Below, piece by piece: positions 10,411 through 19,449 of a stretch of 37,490 nt of DNA (the first letter of the stretch is position 1; every line of letters begins with the position of its first letter). The translations under genes and the position numbers were made by a program. The DNA comes from Chara braunii (Eukaryota; Streptophyta; Charophyceae; Charales; Characeae). The notes beneath the pieces were generated by a model. It saw only the letters and a list, made by a program, of their open reading frames with translations, did no database searches and had not been told where the DNA came from. The stretch lies in contig BFEA01000807.1 in NCBI GenBank assembly GCA_003427395.1, positions 92,983-130,472 of the forward strand, read 5' to 3'.

Positions 10411-11908
10411 ATCGACAGTTAACAGAAAAAATTCTCAAAATTAAATAATCACTCTATAGTAAAATTACATTCTAAATTTTAAATTTTCATTCCATCTTAA
10501 AAAATAGCATTTCAATTTTATTTTTTTTCGTTTTAATTAAAACTTTCCTTCCAATAATGGGTTATCCCTTTTTATTTGAACTGCATGCTAGAGATGGAAT
10601 GGAAGTCTGGATGAGTTCATGAAATATTTTAATTGGGCTGTCATTCTAAGTTAAGATTTTCAGTCATAAATAGGTTAATCCAATCCAAATTATAAAATAT
10701 TTGTTGTAATAGAATAAAAATTCAATTAAAATAATTCATAAACTCGTCAAGACTTCTATTCCATTTTGAACAAATAGACATAGTTGGAAGGGAAACTTCA
10801 TATTTAGACAATAATTTATCGAATAAAACTGTAAATTATAAAATTGGACGAATATTGAAATGACAATTTATAAATATTAATGAATTTTTTTGTATGGAAT
10901 GCTTTTTCAACTTTCATTTTCATGTGAATTTTTCTGTTGGTGTGGATTGATTTTATCATGTGGGAAGTTGTAGATCGTATTGACGCACAAATAACGTGGA
11001 GGTAGTTGGAGGGTATTTTTTTTTCTCTGCGGAGGGTGACTGTGACGCGGTCGGGGGGGTCCCCCTGCTACAGCAGAACTTGAAGTCACGTCGACGAGCT
11101 ATCGACGTTGACTAGCCCCGACCATTCTCCTCAAATCACTGAAAGTGATGACTACGAGATTAGAACCCAATACCTACACGATGCCCTCACGTGGTTAACA
11201 AGAGTGTTTTTTTATCGAATTTTGCTCTGATTTTTTGTTTTTTTCTTGTTTTTCTTTTGTATGATATGCAAGTGCTTTAGGATACCGAAGGTGTTTTTTT
11301 GCCCGAGTTTTATATTCACCTGATTTTTTGCTTTTTTATTGTTTTTCTTTCTGTATAATATGAAGGTGCATTAGGGAAATAAAAAAATTCCCACGATAAA
11401 TGAAAGTTGAAAAAACATTCTATAAAAAAAAAATCCTTCATATTTATAAATTATCATTCCAATGTTCGTTCAATTCTAAAATTTACAGTTTTATTTGATA
11501 AGTTTTCGTCTAACTAGATTTAATTTCCCTTCTAACTACATCTATTTGTTCAAGATGGAATGAAAGTCTGACGATATTATGAAATATTTTAATTAAACTT
11601 TTATTCTACTACGACAAGTATTTTCTAATTTAGATTGGATTATCCTATCTATGACTGAGAATCCTTACTTAGAATAACCGTCAAATTAAAATATTTCATT
11701 AACTCATCCAGACTTTCATTTTATCTCTAGCATCCGGTTCAAATAAAAAGGGATACCCTATTCTTGGAAGGAAAGTTTTCAAGTAAGACGAAAAATTTTA
11801 AAATTGGAATGATATTTTTTAAAATGAAATAAAAATTTAAAATTTACAATATAATTTTATTATAGAATGATTATTTAATTCTTGGATTTTTTTTCTATTG
11901 GGTGTCCT
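10411..11908. mobile_element. Long inverted-repeat (foldback-type) element, ~500 bp arms
   Basis: The left arm (about 10411-10935) is the diverged reverse complement of the right arm (about 11385-11908). Matching landmarks read from the outside in: AATTAAATAATCA, TAAATTTTAAATTTT, CTTTCCTTCCAA, TATCCCTTTTTATTTGAAC, AAGTCTGGATGAGTT, ATGAAATATTTTAATT, and at the inner edge GAATG-TTTTTTCAACTTTCATTT. The ~450 bp centre holds a GC-richer island (about 11035-11210) and two diverged copies of a ~90 bp unit (GATTTTTTG-TTTTTTCTTG, 11225-11380). No transposase frame is visible. Very long terminal inverted repeats fit a Foldback or Mutator-like non-autonomous element; the class is uncertain and no target duplication was found. 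Confidence 0.75.
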
Positions 11909-12304
11909 GTTTTTATATGTTTGGATGAATTATGAAAAAGTTAGCATGTTGTTAGATTTGTTGAACGCTTTATTTTTATTCGGAAAGTAGGGTTTTATAG
12001 TGTTTTTGTGGAGGTTACCAGAGTGGTCCAGGGTTACTTGCCAAACCGGGCTAAGAAAAATAAAATAAAATAAAAATATAAAATATTTTTTAACTTTAAT
12101 TTTTATTCTAAATTTGGTGAAAAAAAATAATGTGACCTTTAGACAAAAGTTGTTCAATTTATTTTTTTTGCATAACATAGTGTTTTTTTTTCCTCAAATT
12201 TTTTGGAAGTATTTTTTATTTTTTATTTTTGCTAGGACCTTCCTTGGTCCTTGCATGGGCTGGCCACCCGGGATCCGGGCGGCCCAGCTGGTAGCCTAGG
12301 TTTT
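11909..12304. other. AT-rich stretch with a relic of the MITE core unit
   Basis: About 12085-12200 resembles the ~100 bp unit inside the piggyBac-like MITE: TTTTTATT-TAAATTTGGT, a GACC-T-AGACAAAAGTTGTT stretch, then a T run after a CATA-like word. A GC-rich island (12236-12300) with CCCGGGATCCGGGC follows. AGGGTTTTATAGTGTTTTTG at 11992 is an isolated copy of the minisatellite unit that starts at 12305. No gene recognised. Confidence 0.55.
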
Positions 12305-12487
12305 TGTGTGAGGGTTTTATAGTGTTTTTTGTTAGGGTTTTGTAGTGTTTTTATGTTAGGGTTTTATAATGTTTTTTGTGTTACTAGGGGTTTATAGTAT
12401 TTTATGTGTTAGGGTTTTATAGTATCTTTATGTTAGGGTTTTATAGTGTTTTTGTGATAGGGTTTTATGGTGTTTTATTTTTTATTG
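12305..12487. repeat. Minisatellite, 22-28 bp unit x7 (AGGGTTTTATAGTGTTTTT)
   Basis: Seven consecutive variants of AGGGTTTTATAGTGTTTTT plus a short variable end such as GTGTT or ATGTT. Most unit junctions read GTTAGGGTTTT and so contain TTAGGG. Units vary in length (22-28 bp) and sequence, unlike a true telomere array with a fixed 6-7 bp period. Confidence 0.9.
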
Positions 12488-12974
12488 GGCCTGCTTTTTT
12501 TTTTTTTTTTTAAGTTTGCAGTATGGACCCATATAGTTTGTTTTTGAATTTTCTGCTGAATTTTGCATCGAAACTGCCAGCGAAAATGATAAATTTACAA
12601 CCCTTTGTTAACCACGTGTGACGGTGCCGCTCATGCATGAAACCTACCGAGCTAGCCAATGGGATGACCCCAGGTAACTTGAGAACAACGATTGGCTCAA
12701 TCCGAAAATTTAAGAGGCTCGGGGCAACTGGACCAAAATTGTTGACTGCCCTCCATCAATAATACCTTCTCCCTTGAAAAAAAGGTGCAGCATTTCAATT
12801 CCTGAACCCTGGGTTTATTTTGTGAGTGTGGATCAAACTTCTTTCTTTTGTTACGGGTTGGCTTGACACAACGTTTTGCCAGCCTATGGATTAAGGTCAT
12901 TGGCATGTCGATTCTACATGGGCGATACCGGCTAGGGGTCAGGCGGTAGTATAAGGATTAAGCTTTTTCAACGG
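12488..12974. other. Non-coding stretch with an isolated Pol III A-box-like word
   Basis: No gene recognised. A 20-base T run lies at about 12493-12512. On the minus strand TAGCTCGGTAGG (near 12648-12659) fits the tRNA A-box consensus, but no convincing B box follows, so a degraded SINE head is possible and not supported. Confidence 0.45.
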
Positions 12975-13146
12975 GTCAAATGTTGTGCCTTCCCTACGGT
13001 CCTTTCCCTATGAACATCAGCAGTTTCTGCTCAATGCCACTTGGGGGGAGGTGGCCCATGAAGGTACACGAGGCCAATGGGATTGAACCCAATGCCTCCT
13101 GAATGTCACTTGCACGTCTCGCCAATTGAGCTAGGCCGTGTGGGAG
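12975..13146 (-). mobile_element. tRNA-derived SINE-like sequence
   Basis: On the minus strand ACACGGCC is followed by TAGCTCAATTGG (13133-13122), an exact match to the internal Pol III A-box pattern. About 33 bases further on is GGTTCAATCC (13089-13080), a clean B box inside a T-arm-like sequence. The head can pair its ACACG start with CGTGT just after the T arm, as in an acceptor stem, so it is tRNA-like. The expected anticodon arm is poor and about 95 bases of unrelated body (to about 12975) follow. This is the layout of a tRNA-derived SINE rather than a functional tRNA gene. Tail and target duplication were not identified. Confidence 0.65.
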
Positions 13147-13666
13147 AGTGTTGGCCTTAGACACTGGTGTTACTCGATGGGGTTTGGGGAAGATGAAAAG
13201 TGAGGCGCAGCTACTGGCAAGTGCTCGGTACTTGAGTTGGCCGGTCCCCCACTGGCGGCCCCAACCCCACACCCAAAAACACTAGGGCAAGGGGCAAACA
13301 TGCAATCCCTCCCTCCACCAAGAAAGGTGGATAGCTATGCTTGCAGGGTCCCCTGTGTAGCCTTAGGAGTAGTGGTAGATAGGTAGTGAAAGATGAAAAA
13401 ATTGAGAGAACAATATATTGTAGTTTCTACAATAAGAGGAGTATTGTCACGGGGTTCTCTGGGTTGTGGCCATTGCGGAGGGACGTGTGGGTGGTTGGTC
13501 ATCCCAACTACTGTTTCCCGTTGCAGCCGGAAGGGGTTGCAGGCAGGCTTGTCCGCCAGGGAGCCAGGTCCGCCTTGAACGTGCTACGATGTCTGGCCTG
13601 GCAGACATCCTGCACCTCAACGGCCTCGGCTGCAGGTGTGCTTGTTGCACCTTCATTTGTCTTGTA
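13147..13666. other. Non-coding 5' flank of the Gypsy element
   Basis: Frames of 60-93 codons exist on both strands but none is recognisable. ATGTCTG-CAGACAT forms a small inverted repeat at about 13589-13608. The sequence ends in TTGTAGGCA, whose last four bases are the target duplication of the Gypsy element. Confidence 0.5.
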
Positions 13667-14568
13667 GGCATGTGACGAACATCTTTCCGAACCCGTGCTA
13701 ACTTTCGTACCCTTTTTTTTCTTCTGCTTGTATCATACCAACCCCATAAAAACCCCGTTTCGTTTTCTTGATTTCGGGTGCCGCGTTTTGGGCCCCCATC
13801 TTTCGGAAGCTTTTACGACTCCCGGGGTCTTCTTTTTCTTTTTTGCAATTCAGGAAATACATAGGAATTTACGTGCGCCTTACCAAGCGCACTGGGAATT
13901 GGGACCGGCGGTTGGGAATTCCGGGATAAGCGGAACTTCGACATGTCCTTTCTGTGTGTGAATGTTCTCGGTCGCGTTGGGGAAAACTCTCGGAATTTTG
14001 TGGGGATACAAATAGGCGTAGGACTTTCTTTTCCCGCGTCGCTTTTTCGCGCGCGGATATGGTGATTTCAATTTTAAATTGGCTTAGGACATAGGCAAAC
14101 TGTAACTGTTTCGGCGCCCTTTTTCTCTCTTTTTGTTGACGGCGCCGCTCATGCGAAGCTTTCTCCTCTCTGTCCCCCGCATCGCTCTCTCCCGCGCTCC
14201 TTTTTCCTTCCCCCTCCTCTTTCTTTCTCCTCGTAACTGTTTTTCTCTCTCTCTCTCTCCCGCTCTGCTCTTTGCGCGCCCGTTTCCCTTTCTTGATCAT
14301 CTAAATCTTGGACCAGTCTTGCACTACTTCTCGCGCCTTTTCTCTTCTCACCAACGCACGACGCCCGGTCGATCCTTCGATAACTCCCGCTCGCCAATCA
14401 GGTATGTGGATCAATAGGATCTTCCTATTGCGCGACGAATCTGATTGGTTGAACCTCGAGTCTCAAGGGATCAACATGGCTTCCGCGGAGCGCTCTTCTC
14501 AAAGTCTTTTCCTCCTGCTTCTCCTCTTTCCCTTCGCTTTTTCCTCCTCCTGTCTCCCTTGTCGTAAC

Positions 14569-14575
14569 TATAAAA
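14569..14575 (+). promoter_or_regulatory. LTR TATA box (5' LTR)
   Basis: TATAAAA lies in AACTATAAAATCTGC, downstream of CCAAT (14394) and ATTGG (14444). The same motif at the same relative place is in the 3' LTR (25961). Transcription would start about 30 bases downstream, near 14600. That would make everything from there to the LTR end part of the 5' leader of the element RNA. Confidence 0.65.
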
Positions 14576-15182
14576 TCTGCAAGCGCGTCAGCAAAGCTCT
14601 CTTACGTTCTCGACTCCCGAGCCAGCTTTCGGGAAGCAGTGGCTAGGCAGAGTGTTTGGTGCGAGTCGGAAAGTCCTGTCGGCCTGACGATAGGCTGGCC
14701 GGTTACGCACTTGAACGCCACGACGGACTGTGGGATCCGGGCGAGCCGCGTCGAGTTTACGTCGGCGGGGTGACGATCGCGGTGGTGGGAGTTAGCACGC
14801 GGCGGCCGGGATCGTCGGTGCGGGTGTGAGGATCGATGATTGGAGTTGAGTGAGTGATTGGCCCGGGGCCATATTGGAATTCACGGCGAATGCGTCTTGT
14901 TGTTGCGGATCTTTATCTCGAGCGTGAGTGTACGGCGGCAACGCCGAACTTCCTCTTTTCGGATCTTGTCATCTTCTATCTCGACATTCCTCCCCCGTCT
15001 CCCTCTCTCTCCTCTATCTTTGAATGATGATGTATCTTGATGTTTGTCTCTCTCTTGGATGGGAATGGATCTGTGTGCTTTCCTGTGTGAAAGAACTTCT
15101 TCCGGAACTCTTCCATTAGTTTTCTGGGTAATCCCCAGATATCGAGGAATTGATCCTCTTGTCTTGTGAACGGTGGATGCGT

Positions 15183-15328
15183 GTGTACAATTTCCTCAGT
15201 TGATTTCCGACCTGTGTACCCTTGTTATTTTTCGCACCTTCCACAGTGAATGTATGTGTACAATTTCCTCGGTTGATTTCCGACCTGTGTACCCTTGTCA
15301 TTTTTCGCACCTTCCACAGTGAATGTAT
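15183..15328. repeat. 73 bp tandem duplication in the 5' LTR
   Basis: Two adjacent copies (15183-15255 and 15256-15328) start GTGTACAATTTCCTC and end CACAGTGAATGTAT; they differ at only a couple of positions. The same duplication is in the 3' LTR (26575-26720), so it predates this insertion. Confidence 0.95.
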
Positions 15329-15582
15329 GTATGGAAATACTCGCTTTTTTGAATTGATTAGGCGCCGCACTCAACGGGATTTTGTTCGAGAATGCAAGAG
15401 TGTTTACATCTGTAGTTCTGAATGCACTGCGCATGCCATCTGCCTTATGCTGCACGACATCTGCAGCCGATCTACAAAGCAGCCTCGAGAAATAAGGCGC
15501 CTGGGATCAACACCGCGGTGGCTTACGGAAACCTGAGTCGAGGGTCGGTCCCTCAGTTACATGGATGATCGAGCTGATGAGT

Positions 15583-15585
<3 letters not shown>

Positions 15586-15644
<59 letters not shown>
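15586..15644. repeat. CT microsatellite in the 5' LTR
   Basis: An uninterrupted TCTC run of about 59 bases just upstream of the LTR-encoded ORF. The matching tract in the 3' LTR is 26979-27034, slightly shorter, which is normal microsatellite length variation. Confidence 0.95.
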
Positions 15645-15647
<3 letters not shown>

Positions 15648-15721
15648 TCGAAAAGGATTGATTGGTGATTGCGCGAGTGTTTTTTCTTGATGACGTCTCA
15701 GAATTTTTGCAATTGATTGAC

Positions 15722-16258
15722 ATGTGGATTGACAAGCACCCTTCGATCGGGCGTCAGCCTCCCGTACCTCCCGTACCAACACGACCTTTCCCCTACAACG
15801 AGGAAAGGACACGTGTATGCGAGTGGGACGTACGATAAGCTGTCGCACAGATCGGCGGACGATACTACTTCCCTCCGACAAACCGTTGTTCAGGGGTAGA
15901 GGCCGGGTTTGTCATCATCGATACGCATTTTCCACCCTACTTGATATTGCTCCCCTTCAACGAGCTGATAGTCATTCCGTGGACGGCAGTGGCGCCCCAT
16001 TGGCCTCGAACCCTGTGCACAGAGTGTCGACGTTTCGATCGCTACGAAGCAAAGGGCTTCCACTACCGAATACGGAGTGAAGCCGAGCATAAGGAAAGAG
16101 CCACGCGGCTGAGACCATCCACGTCGGACTCAAAACTGACCAGTGAGCGACGACGGGACTTGATACGAAAACGAGACACGCGAAGCGTGCCCAAGCCCTT
16201 CCGCTCTAAACGACGGGCCGTATCACGGTGGGAAGCTCGACAATACTTTTTGGATTAA
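15722..16258 (+). pseudogene. LTR-encoded ORF, 5' LTR copy (unknown function)
   Basis: An ATG at 15722 opens a frame of 179 codons ending TAA at 16256. It is broken only by TAA at codon 39 (15836). The 3' LTR copy has a Glu codon there, while its own stops lie at codons that are intact here. Recognisable stretches are IGGRYYFPP, LLPFNELIVIPW, APHWPRTLCTECRRFDRYEA and a very basic C-terminal part (KRDTRSVPKPFRSKRRA). I do not recognise the family. The basic tail could bind nucleic acid or be a nuclear signal. It lies downstream of the LTR TATA box and upstream of gag, so it would be the first ORF of the element RNA. The one indel against the other copy is 3 bp and keeps the frame. Confidence 0.6.
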
Positions 16259-16477
16259 ATTTGGATTTTTCTTTTTTCGCGCCGTGCCCGCGCGCGCATT
16301 CAGCGACGCGCGAAAGCCCCCAACTTACTTCATCGGACCAACACAGGGGATTTCAGTTCCGTCTGTGTCCCCACACTCAATTTCCAAAAATCCTTGGCAC
16401 ACCCCATCTTTCTGTTTTTTTGGGCCTCTTTCCGCATATCTAGCACTCCGAACGAAAGACAGCACAGGGCGTGAGGT

Positions 16478-16505
16478 TGGTATCGGAACCGACACATGTC
16501 GGTTC
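16478..16505 (+). other. Primer-binding site with overlapping hairpin
   Basis: TGGTATCGGAACC (16478-16490) directly follows the LTR. Its TGGTATC start matches the complement of a tRNA 3' end of the initiator-Met type (GATACCA); the following bases do not match the usual plant initiator tRNA. GAACCGACA (16486-16494) pairs perfectly with TGTCGGTTC (16497-16505) across a 2-base loop, so the site could sit in a hairpin in the RNA. Confidence 0.65.
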
Positions 16506-16613
16506 TGATGATAGTAAGTCGAGCTGGCGAGAGGTAGAAGAAGTCCCCCACCCGCTCGCCGAGATCGTCCAGTGACCAGATCTATAGCTGGTGCGGCTAT
16601 ACCGGCCATACCA

Positions 16614-18038
16614 ATGGTAGACGGTAATAGGGTGATCGTTAGCATTCCTGCCCCCTTCCCCTTCTTCCCTAACCATACCCACCCCGAAGCTTGGCTGGAA
16701 GCCGTTGATGCTCAAGGTTATAGCGCGAGTGATCTTCCCCGCGTTCTTACCTTGCTACTCCGTAATACGTCACATGACTGGCTTAGAAAGCATACATGGG
16801 TAGATTGGAATACTTTCAAACTAGCCTTCTTGGCTCGATTCGATACGGTCAGTGAAGATGCCGCCTGGTATGTGCTCAAAACTCGTCCACAAGGACCAGG
16901 AGAATTGTTGCCCAATTTCGTGGATCGATTTCAAACCACGTTGGACAAATCTGGGCGAGACGAGAAATCCGCTCGAGATTTGTTCATCGATCACCTACGA
17001 AGTCCGACGCTGAAAGGGAAGCTACAGAAAAAGGTCCCGCCAAAGACACACCAACTATCTGCTATCATCGCTAAAGCGTTGGAACTAGACCTGGCTGATA
17101 CAAAAAAATATATCAGTCAGGGAGATGAGGATATTACGGACACCATACACGATGTAGCGGCTAAAAGACGATCGTGGTTGCGAGCGGTAGAACGGTTTTA
17201 TCCCCGCCTCGACCATGACCTTCCCAATGGGATCACTTCCGACATCCCGCCTGTTCCTTCTTCCTCTCCCCCGATGAATCAACCGATAGCGGCAGTTAAG
17301 AGCAGAATCTCTCACGAACTCCCCTCGCAGGCTGTAACCAACCTACATCTTGCCCAAATGATCCATACGGCTACTACCAAGCCGTCCGAATGGATGAGCA
17401 ACTTGATCCAAATGCAGGCCGCTCACATGGAGCGGATGGAACAGATAATGAGCAGGCTGATTAAGCCTAACCCGACCCTTGCTCGGCCTGTTCCCGCGTC
17501 ATTTCCACTTTTGCCTGCCCCGCCTGCACCAGGATACGCACCTCAGTTCCCTCACCCAGCTAATACAGCAGGAAAGATCGAGTGTTTTAACTTCAAACAG
17601 CCCGGACATTTCGCCCGAGATTGTCCGCAGCCGAAGCATAATCAGACCCCACTTGCTGCGGCCCCTGTGGCCCTGAATCAAGGACAAGTGGCCGCATTGA
17701 TGGATACGGCCCAAGGAGGGGAACTCGTAGCATATGCCCCAGAACAGCTTTCCCCCTCGACGGCAACGGCGTCGACATCGGGAGCTTCTTCCTCTGACGC
17801 TATTGATGTGGTCGATCCACTCGAGTATCTTCAGCTTGCAGGCATGGTCGGAGCGATCCGATCGGCCCCTGATGATCTCGAATGGGTCGATCGCGAGTCC
17901 AATCCTGGTCCGCAGTTTCGGACGGGAGAAATTGATGTGTTACGAGCGCTCAAGCAATTGGATATCCGTGTTCCGATCCCGGTGGGACATCTGCTCACCA
18001 TATCTGAAGCGGCAAATGATAAACTTTTGCAACATTGA
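16614..18038 (+). CDS. gag: Gag polyprotein of the Gypsy element
   Basis: A 474-residue capsid/nucleocapsid protein that would assemble the virus-like particle in the cytoplasm. The ATG at 16614 is chosen; the frame also opens a little upstream. The region around residues 15-180 has the Retrotrans_gag pattern, including FPNHTHPEAWLEAVDAQGY, DWLRKHTWVDWNTFKLAFLA and LLPNFVDRFQTTLD. A single CCHC-like knuckle occurs at residues 324-337 (CFNFKQPGHFARDC); its second Cys is Phe (F327), so zinc binding is probably lost in this copy. A Ser/Ala-rich linker follows. The frame ends at TGA (18036), and the protease domain continues in the same frame. A single point change, or readthrough, would join them. 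Confidence 0.85.
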   Translation: MVDGNRVIVSIPAPFPFFPNHTHPEAWLEAVDAQGYSASDLPRVLTLLLRNTSHDWLRKHTWVDWNTFKLAFLARFDTVSEDAAWYVLKTRPQGPGELLPNFVDRFQTTLDKSGRDEKSARDLFIDHLRSPTLKGKLQKKVPPKTHQLSAIIAKALELDLADTKKYISQGDEDITDTIHDVAAKRRSWLRAVERFYPRLDHDLPNGITSDIPPVPSSSPPMNQPIAAVKSRISHELPSQAVTNLHLAQMIHTATTKPSEWMSNLIQMQAAHMERMEQIMSRLIKPNPTLARPVPASFPLLPAPPAPGYAPQFPHPANTAGKIECFNFKQPGHFARDCPQPKHNQTPLAAAPVALNQGQVAALMDTAQGGELVAYAPEQLSPSTATASTSGASSSDAIDVVDPLEYLQLAGMVGAIRSAPDDLEWVDRESNPGPQFRTGEIDVLRALKQLDIRVPIPVGHLLTISEAANDKLLQH

Positions 18039-18080
18039 CAGAAAAATCAAAAGCGCTTCACTTATCAGCGCATAAAGCGA

Positions 18081-18605
18081 ATGTTGAAGAAGAAGGAAGG
18101 AGGCGAGGAAGTTGCACTGCCCAAACCCGAAGCCGGCGAACCCGAAGCCGCACGTGATTGTGCGATCTCTTTAGCAGAAAAGGATCACTTCGTACAAGCT
18201 CTGCCGGTACTGTGGAAGAGCGCGGAATGTGATTGTGAAGTTTGGGGCAAGTCGTTTAACGCCCTTATCGACACAGGGTCTTATGCAGTGGCTATCTCGT
18301 TAGACATTGTCAGGAAGACGGGACGACTCAGATCCATTATTCCTCAATCTGGCAAAGACAATTATGTCTCTGCCGACGAGGAAGCAATGAACATCGTGGG
18401 CGTTATTGAGAACGTGGTTGTAAAAGTCGGACGAGTACACGTCCTCGTTAACGCGCTCATGATAGATGTACACTCCTATTCCGTACTATTAGGATTACCT
18501 TGGGCGATGGCGGTGGGCGCACGTTTGCATTTTGAATCCAAGCAACTGGTGCTCAGGCAAACTAGGGGAAAGCCTCAAATTGTTCCCTTGCGGATTTCCA
18601 CCTGA
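18081..18605 (+). pseudogene. pro: Retroviral-type aspartic protease
   Basis: This domain cleaves the Gag-Pol polyprotein inside the particle. It is in the same frame as gag, separated by one TGA. An acidic/basic linker (KKKEGGEEVALPKPEAGEPE) precedes the fold. FNALIDTGSYAVAISLDIV carries the catalytic DTGS motif (Asp codon at 18270). NIVGVIENVVVKVGRV and HSYSVLLGLPWAMAVGAR correspond to the flap and the conserved (I/L)LG-like strand of retropepsins. The frame stops at TGA (18603) but continues open until a TAG-TGA pair at about 18711. The next pol segment is in the +1 frame, implying a programmed or mutational frameshift between 18660 and 18710. The 174-residue length fits a protease plus linkers. 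Confidence 0.85.
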
Positions 18606-18654
18606 ACGATGAAACGAACTCCTAACTCGGCCCAAATAGGGACGATTCGATGCA

Positions 18655-19449
18655 TTGATCCCGAGGAGTATTCTTCCTCAGACATCGGTATTGCAATACG
18701 AAGAAGAACTGCCTAGTGAGGATGAATGGAAGCACCTGGTCGAACGTTTTGAACACGAAATTCCCGAAGAATTTCGAGTGTGCCCCAACACCGCCCGAAG
18801 CTTCCACGTGGATTCAGAAGACAGCGCGCTCGCGCCTCTGACAACCCAGGTCAGTCCTTCAGTCCTCCTCGGGGAACCCATATTACAAGTGTCTGACCTG
18901 GCTGATGATCTGGAACCCCCTCGTACCTTGTATGAGGGAAAACTTTCCTTACGAACATGTTATCAACAAACGAAACAGTATCTAAACGTTTCTGTTTTTC
19001 CGCCCAGATCGTTACTAACGACGGGGGCGGCCATCACTTTGATTAAACAGAGATCAGAAGCGTCGGTAGATTATGTGCCTGATCTAATGCAAGAGATGAC
19101 GGACCTAACAGGACTAACTGTGGAGTAGATTTCGGCCGACTCAGAAACTGATGTCGAAGCTAAAGAAACCGAAATGATCATCCCCTCCGAATCACAGATG
19201 ATTGCGATTGTCTTCTGTGTTCGCACCAGTAGTTCCGTCTTTTTGAGTGTCTACGATCAACGGAAGCGGCCGATTGATTGGATCGACATACCCCTTCAGA
19301 TTTCTGGGGATTCGACAATCGCCCTGCCGAACCACGTTCCCACGGAACTTCGAAAGTCATTAATCAATGTTTTGAACGGTTATGCCGAGGTGCTGAGCGT
19401 GCATGATAATGATATCGGCTTGACTAACATGATCGGGCATGCCATCCTC
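18655..19449 (+). pseudogene. Pol N-terminal linker before reverse transcriptase
   Basis: Frame 18655-19128 encodes an acidic segment (YEEELPSEDEWKHLVERF and following) and stops at TAG (19126). The same frame resumes and leads directly into RT. The part at 19300-19449 (TELRKSLINVLNGYAEVLS, then IGLTNMIGHAILTEEHPPI) matches the usual lead-in to Gypsy RT, where a short helix precedes the hydrophobic IxH-I strand. Nothing catalytic is seen. The first part overlaps the end of the protease frame, where a frame change must have occurred. Confidence 0.65.

Larger units (their letters stand above)
13671..16477 (+). repeat. 5' LTR
   Basis: This LTR matches 25058-27850 over its whole length with scattered substitutions and a few indels. 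It is long for an LTR. The U3 part contains CCAAT (14394-14398), an inverted CCAAT (14444-14448) and a TATA box at 14569. The part downstream of the TATA box is about 1.9 kb and carries a tandem repeat, a CT tract and an ORF. Compared with the 3' LTR it has about 30 extra bases near 16405-16443 and lacks the terminal CGCGTCACA, apparently by an 11 bp deletion between two TG dinucleotides at the junction with the primer-binding site. Confidence 0.95.

Noticed and set aside
12305-12487. Interstitial telomere repeat
   Set aside because: The period is 22-28 bp and most of the unit is not telomeric; it is a minisatellite.
12640-12665. A-box-like TAGCTCGGTAGG on the minus strand as a tRNA gene
   Set aside because: No matching B box or acceptor pairing downstream; only noted as a weak SINE relic.
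13869-14400. Arg/Glu/Lys-rich minus-strand frames inside the LTRs
   Set aside because: Antisense of pyrimidine-rich U3 sequence; the CT-rich composition explains the open frames.
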